From the NCBI GenBank assembly GCA_002746425.1, contig NVXB01000018.1, positions 14,724 through 22,405 on the forward strand: DNA of 7,682 nt. The letters run 5' to 3'. Positions 5,491 to 7,682 of this stretch are shown here, in pieces (the stretch's first letter is position 1; each line of letters begins with the position of its first letter). This DNA comes from Hyphomicrobiales bacterium (GTDB lineage Bacteria > Pseudomonadota > Alphaproteobacteria > Rhizobiales > GCA-2746425). The position numbers were made by a program, and so were the translations under genes. The notes beneath the pieces are model-generated. The model searched no databases. It had not been told where the DNA came from and saw only the letters and a list, made by a program, of their open reading frames with translations.

Positions 5491-6891
5491 TCAGGCCTGC
5501 CGATACAACGCCTGCTGAGAAGCATTATTTCTGGCGAGGTCATCGACGCTTTCGATGATGAAGTCGACGGTTTTATCGTCCATCAAATAGCTGAAATTCA
5601 AACGTGTCCAACCCGGCTTATCATCATCGCTGCCAGCCGCGATTGAGCGTCTGATTTGCTCGGACAGCTCCCGCTCCACCCCAAGCAGGCGATGGCCGTA
5701 TGGCCCGGCGCAGGCGCAGCCGCCCCGCGCTTGAATACCATACACATCGCTTAGCATCCGCGTCACATCGCCATGATGGATGATCTGGCCGTCATCATCC
5801 CGCATGATAAACGAGAAAATCGGCAAGCGATGGCTGGCGTCAGGTGCAAGAATTTGGATGTTGGGATTTTTCTGCCAAACCGCAAAAGCGCGCGCGCTCA
5901 GCTCTTCATCGCGCTGTTTTATAAATTTGGTACCAACAGCCGCTTTGATCGCAAACACCAGTGCCGCGCGGATATCGCCCAGCACATTGGGGGTGCCTGC
6001 TTCCTCGCGCTCGGTGAGACTGTCCAGATAGTCATGGCCCCATGGCGATACGTAGGAAACAGAGCCGCCGCCCGGCCATGTCGGCTTGTCGGCGCGAACC
6101 ATTTTGTTGCGAATAATCAACAGGCCAGATGCACCAGGCCCGCCGGGGAATTTGTGCGGCGACAGGAAGACCGCGTCTTTTTCCAAGCCTTCAGCCGGGT
6201 TCATGTCGATGGGCAGATAGGGCGCGCCGCCGGCATAATCCCAGCAAGATAATGCGCCATAGCTGCGCAATAATCTGGTCACCGCGTCGACATCGCTGAC
6301 GATGCCGGTCACATTGGAAGCCGCCGAAAACGCGCCAATAATAAGCGGGCGCTCCCGATAAAATTCCAAACGCTCTTTTAGAATCTTTAGATCAGGCCCG
6401 CCGCCCTCTCCTTCTGGAATCTCGATGACGTCAGCGCCGCTTTCGCGCCACGGCAAAATGTTGGAATGATGTTCATACGGTCCCACCAAAACCACCGGCA
6501 GCGAACCGCCCGCATTATCTGCAACACCGCTCAGCGCAACAAGCCGGTTGATCGCCGATGTGGCACCGGAACCGGTAAAGATCACGGTGCAATCATCTCC
6601 CGCATTCACATGGCTGGCAATCAACGCCCGGGCTTCCTGGCGCAAGTTGGTGATAAAGGCGCCGCAATAGGAGGCTTCGGTGTGGCTGTTGGCGTAATAG
6701 GGCAGCACTTCGGTCAGGATAAACTCTTCGATTTGGCGCAGCGCCCGGCCAGATGCCGTGTAGTCGGCGTAGATCAGTTCTTTTTGCCCAAAGCGCCCAT
6801 TGATGGGCACGCGATCCCCAATCAGCCCGGCGCGCAATTGCGCCACCACATCGCCCAATTTAATATCATTCGCAAAGCGCTCGAGTATCAT
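5491..6891 (-). CDS. Class V aminotransferase-fold PLP enzyme (cysteine desulfurase/selenocysteine lyase-like)
   Basis: A 466-residue cytoplasmic PLP enzyme of fold type I. Visible in order are the substrate-loop start YADYTASGRALRQIE (41-55), the phosphate-binding GSGAT (107-111), the ring-stacking histidine in YEHHSN (H141), the PLP-pyridine aspartate D218 in CWDYAGG, the Schiff-base lysine K247 in SPHKFPGGPGASG, and RGGCACAGPYGH (389-400) with C392 and C394 where cysteine desulfurases carry their catalytic cysteine loop. It is about 50 residues longer than IscS/SufS. The position after D218 reads YAG, not the usual AxQ/H. ATG 6891 has GAGGGG about 5 nt upstream. It is divergent from an Lrp-type regulator and followed by the GNAT gene. 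It could be a C-S lyase or another class V enzyme; no sulfur-transfer or Fe-S partner genes lie nearby. Confidence 0.88.
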   Translation of the reverse strand: MILERFANDIKLGDVVAQLRAGLIGDRVPINGRFGQKELIYADYTASGRALRQIEEFILTEVLPYYANSHTEASYCGAFITNLRQEARALIASHVNAGDDCTVIFTGSGATSAINRLVALSGVADNAGGSLPVVLVGPYEHHSNILPWRESGADVIEIPEGEGGGPDLKILKERLEFYRERPLIIGAFSAASNVTGIVSDVDAVTRLLRSYGALSCWDYAGGAPYLPIDMNPAEGLEKDAVFLSPHKFPGGPGASGLLIIRNKMVRADKPTWPGGGSVSYVSPWGHDYLDSLTEREEAGTPNVLGDIRAALVFAIKAAVGTKFIKQRDEELSARAFAVWQKNPNIQILAPDASHRLPIFSFIMRDDDGQIIHHGDVTRMLSDVYGIQARGGCACAGPYGHRLLGVERELSEQIRRSIAAGSDDDKPGWTRLNFSYLMDDKTVDFIIESVDDLARNNASQQALYRQA

Positions 6892-6917
6892 ACATGCCCC
6901 TCAACATTTCCACGCGG

Positions 6918-6946
6918 TTCCCAAAACCGTGCCGATGCGGTATAAT
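6918..6946 (+). promoter_or_regulatory. Candidate promoter of the lrp-type gene
   Basis: TTCCCA (6918-6923) and a perfect TATAAT (6941-6946) are separated by 17 nt. Transcription would begin near 6953, leaving a leader of about 70 nt that contains the Lrp-like operator. That placement would suit autorepression. The -35 matches the consensus at 4 of 6 bases. Confidence 0.45.
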
Positions 6947-6979
6947 ACCTTCGATTGAGCCGTGATATTTCCGTATATC

Positions 6980-6996
6980 TTAGCTATTTTTGCTAA
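6980..6996 (+). promoter_or_regulatory. Lrp-like operator
   Basis: A perfect inverted repeat, TTAGC (6980-6984) and GCTAA (6992-6996), flanks an AT-only centre. The inner 15 bases (6981-6995) match the published E. coli Lrp consensus YAGHAWATTWTDCTR at 13 of 15 positions by hand comparison. It lies next to an Lrp/AsnC gene, which is where such a regulator would bind. Binding itself is inferred. Confidence 0.6.
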
Positions 6997-7021
6997 TTTC
7001 CTATATTTTGAACCATATAAT

Positions 7022-7486
7022 ATGATGAAACTCGATAGATTTAACAGAGACATACTCCGTGCCCTTCAGGAAGACAGCGACATTTCGCAACGTGCACTTT
7101 CGGAAAAGGTCAATCTGTCTCCCAATGCCTGCTGGCACCGGGTGCAGACCCTGCGCAAGAATGGCATCATTACCGGGCAAACCACGCGGCTGGATCGTAA
7201 GAAGCTGGATTTGAATCTGGTGGTGTTTGTGATGTTGCGCACCCGCAACCACTCTTCAGAATGGCTCGATAAATTCCGCAAACTGGTCGATAAAATACCC
7301 GAAGTGATCGATTTCTACCGTCTTGGCGGCGATTACGATTACTTCTTAAAAGTCGTGACCAAGGATATGGAAAGCTACGATGGCGTCTATCAACGGCTTA
7401 TAGATGGCATGGATTTCGACACCATCAATTCCTATTTCGCCATGGAAGCCATAGCCGAACAACAGCCGCTGCCGCTGGATTTGTAA
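7022..7486 (+). CDS. Lrp/AsnC-family transcriptional regulator
   Basis: A 154-residue feast/famine regulator. The N-terminal winged helix-turn-helix runs from KLDRFNRDILRALQED through ISQRALSEKVNLSPNACWHRVQTLRKNGII. The C-terminal ligand-binding (RAM) domain holds LGGDYDYFLKV, the conserved G-x-x-D-Y motif of the effector pocket. Such proteins form dimers to octamers and respond to amino acids. I start at ATG 7022, where homologues begin; ATG 7025 is equally possible. GTG 6962 would add a hydrophobic stretch with no family counterpart and would absorb the operator. No Shine-Dalgarno sequence is visible, and TATAAT (7016-7021) abuts the ATG. It is divergent from the PLP enzyme, the likely target, and followed by a terminator. 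Family certain; effector unknown. Confidence 0.92.
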   Translation: MMKLDRFNRDILRALQEDSDISQRALSEKVNLSPNACWHRVQTLRKNGIITGQTTRLDRKKLDLNLVVFVMLRTRNHSSEWLDKFRKLVDKIPEVIDFYRLGGDYDYFLKVVTKDMESYDGVYQRLIDGMDFDTINSYFAMEAIAEQQPLPLDL

Positions 7487-7531
7487 CGATGAGCGCTTAA
7501 TGCTTGATGCATTGTAAAAGCGACCACAAAA

Positions 7532-7565
7532 AAAGAGGCCCCCAATCGCAATCGGGAGCCTCTTT
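7532..7565. terminator. Bidirectional Rho-independent terminator
   Basis: AAAGAGGC (7532-7539) pairs perfectly with GCCTCTTT (7558-7565). After one A-C mismatch, CCC (7541-7543) pairs with GGG (7554-7556), leaving a 10-nt loop. A run of seven A (7528-7534) gives a T-run on the minus strand, so it should stop the minus-strand gene entering from the right most strongly. On the plus strand it can end the lrp-type transcript with a shorter T-tract. Confidence 0.85.
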
Positions 7566-7652
7566 GATAATACAAGCGTAACAATGCAACCTATCCCCGC
7601 CCTATAGAGCGCAGATAGATGTCAGTGTTGGAACCAACCCTAGCTTAATAGC

Positions 7653-7682
7653 TTAGGCTGCTTCGGATTCTGTTTCTGTCGC
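7653..7682 (-). CDS. C-terminal end of an unidentified protein
   Basis: The last nine residues, ATETESEAA, and a TAA stop (7655-7653) of a minus-strand gene that begins beyond the right edge. It was chosen because the strong minus-strand terminator at 7532-7565 needs a gene upstream of it, and acidic Ala/Glu-rich tails are common on bacterial proteins. The frame contains no other stop, but 30 bases are too few to name a family. The 87 bp between stop and terminator show no gene, only a tandem TAGCTTA (7641-7647, 7649-7655) and GTTGG/CCAAC (7627-7638). Confidence 0.5.
   Translation of the reverse strand, partial: ATETESEAA

Larger units (their letters stand above)
6892..7021. promoter_or_regulatory. 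Divergent control region, PLP enzyme versus lrp-type gene
   Basis: A 130-bp gap, AT-rich on its right half. It carries the lrp-type promoter and an Lrp-like operator (listed separately) and the inverted repeat GATAT-6 nt-ATATC at 6964-6979. Plus-strand TATAAT at 6941-6946 sits inside the palindrome GGTAT-A-ATACC (6939-6949), so the minus strand reads TATTAT over nearly the same bases and may serve the PLP gene. Its -35 is poor, which would fit dependence on an activator. Confidence 0.5.

Noticed and set aside
5773..6252. A 159-codon plus-strand open frame
   Set aside because: It is antisense to the class V PLP enzyme, whose motifs are clear. The translation shows no domain. The similar frame at 6466-6945 is rejected for the same reason, although its end enters the intergenic gap.
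6962..7021. GTG 6962 as start of the lrp-type gene
   Set aside because: It adds 20 mostly hydrophobic residues absent from the Lrp/AsnC family and would read through the operator-like repeats.
7499..7513. Hairpin AATGC-TTGAT-GCATT after the lrp-type gene
   Set aside because: The 5-bp AT-containing stem has no T-tract. The much stronger terminator lies 20 bp further on.
7641..7655. Tandem TAGCTTA repeat at the end of the right-edge gene
   Set aside because: A 7-bp duplication overlapping a stop codon is easily explained by chance and fits no known element.

Overview
The window (7,682 bp, moderate GC) looks like ordinary chromosomal DNA from an alphaproteobacterium, perhaps a Hyphomicrobiales-type organism. 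This is inferred from protein style and codon use, not from a marker gene. It holds eight complete and well-supported protein families plus one more complete gene that may have lost an internal segment, and one partial gene at each edge. I see no rRNA, tRNA, CRISPR array, insertion sequence or phage gene.

Layout. (1) 1-978: a TetR-type regulator that runs off the left edge (minus) is divergent from a class I SAM methyltransferase (plus). (2) 991-3533: a minus-strand operon of a DHA2-type MFS drug exporter, a second (TehB-like) SAM methyltransferase and a small zinc-binding GFA/CENP-V-fold protein. It meets the first methyltransferase tail to tail. (3) 3673-4128: an Rrf2-family regulator with a TTG start, divergent from the exporter operon across a 139-bp AT-rich gap that carries a repeated ATTGTTAC motif. 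(4) 4335-4961: a LysE/RhtB-type exporter. (5) 5014-6891: a minus-strand pair, a class V PLP enzyme followed by a short GNAT acetyltransferase. (6) 7022-7486: an Lrp/AsnC regulator divergent from the PLP enzyme. Their shared 130-bp gap holds a 13/15 match to the E. coli Lrp consensus and a palindromic -10 element. (7) A strong bidirectional terminator at 7532-7565, then the last ten codons (including the stop) of an unidentified minus-strand gene.

How the genes may work together (inference). The Rrf2 regulator probably controls the divergent exporter-methyltransferase-GFA operon, which would make a small cassette for exporting and modifying a toxic, possibly thiol-reactive compound. The Lrp-type regulator probably controls itself and the divergent PLP enzyme, which suggests an amino-acid-related substrate; the nearby LysE-type exporter is compatible with that theme. 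None of this amounts to a clearly new system. The items most worth checking are the Rrf2 cassette, the Lrp operator, the active-site pattern of the PLP enzyme and the apparent internal deletion in the GNAT gene.
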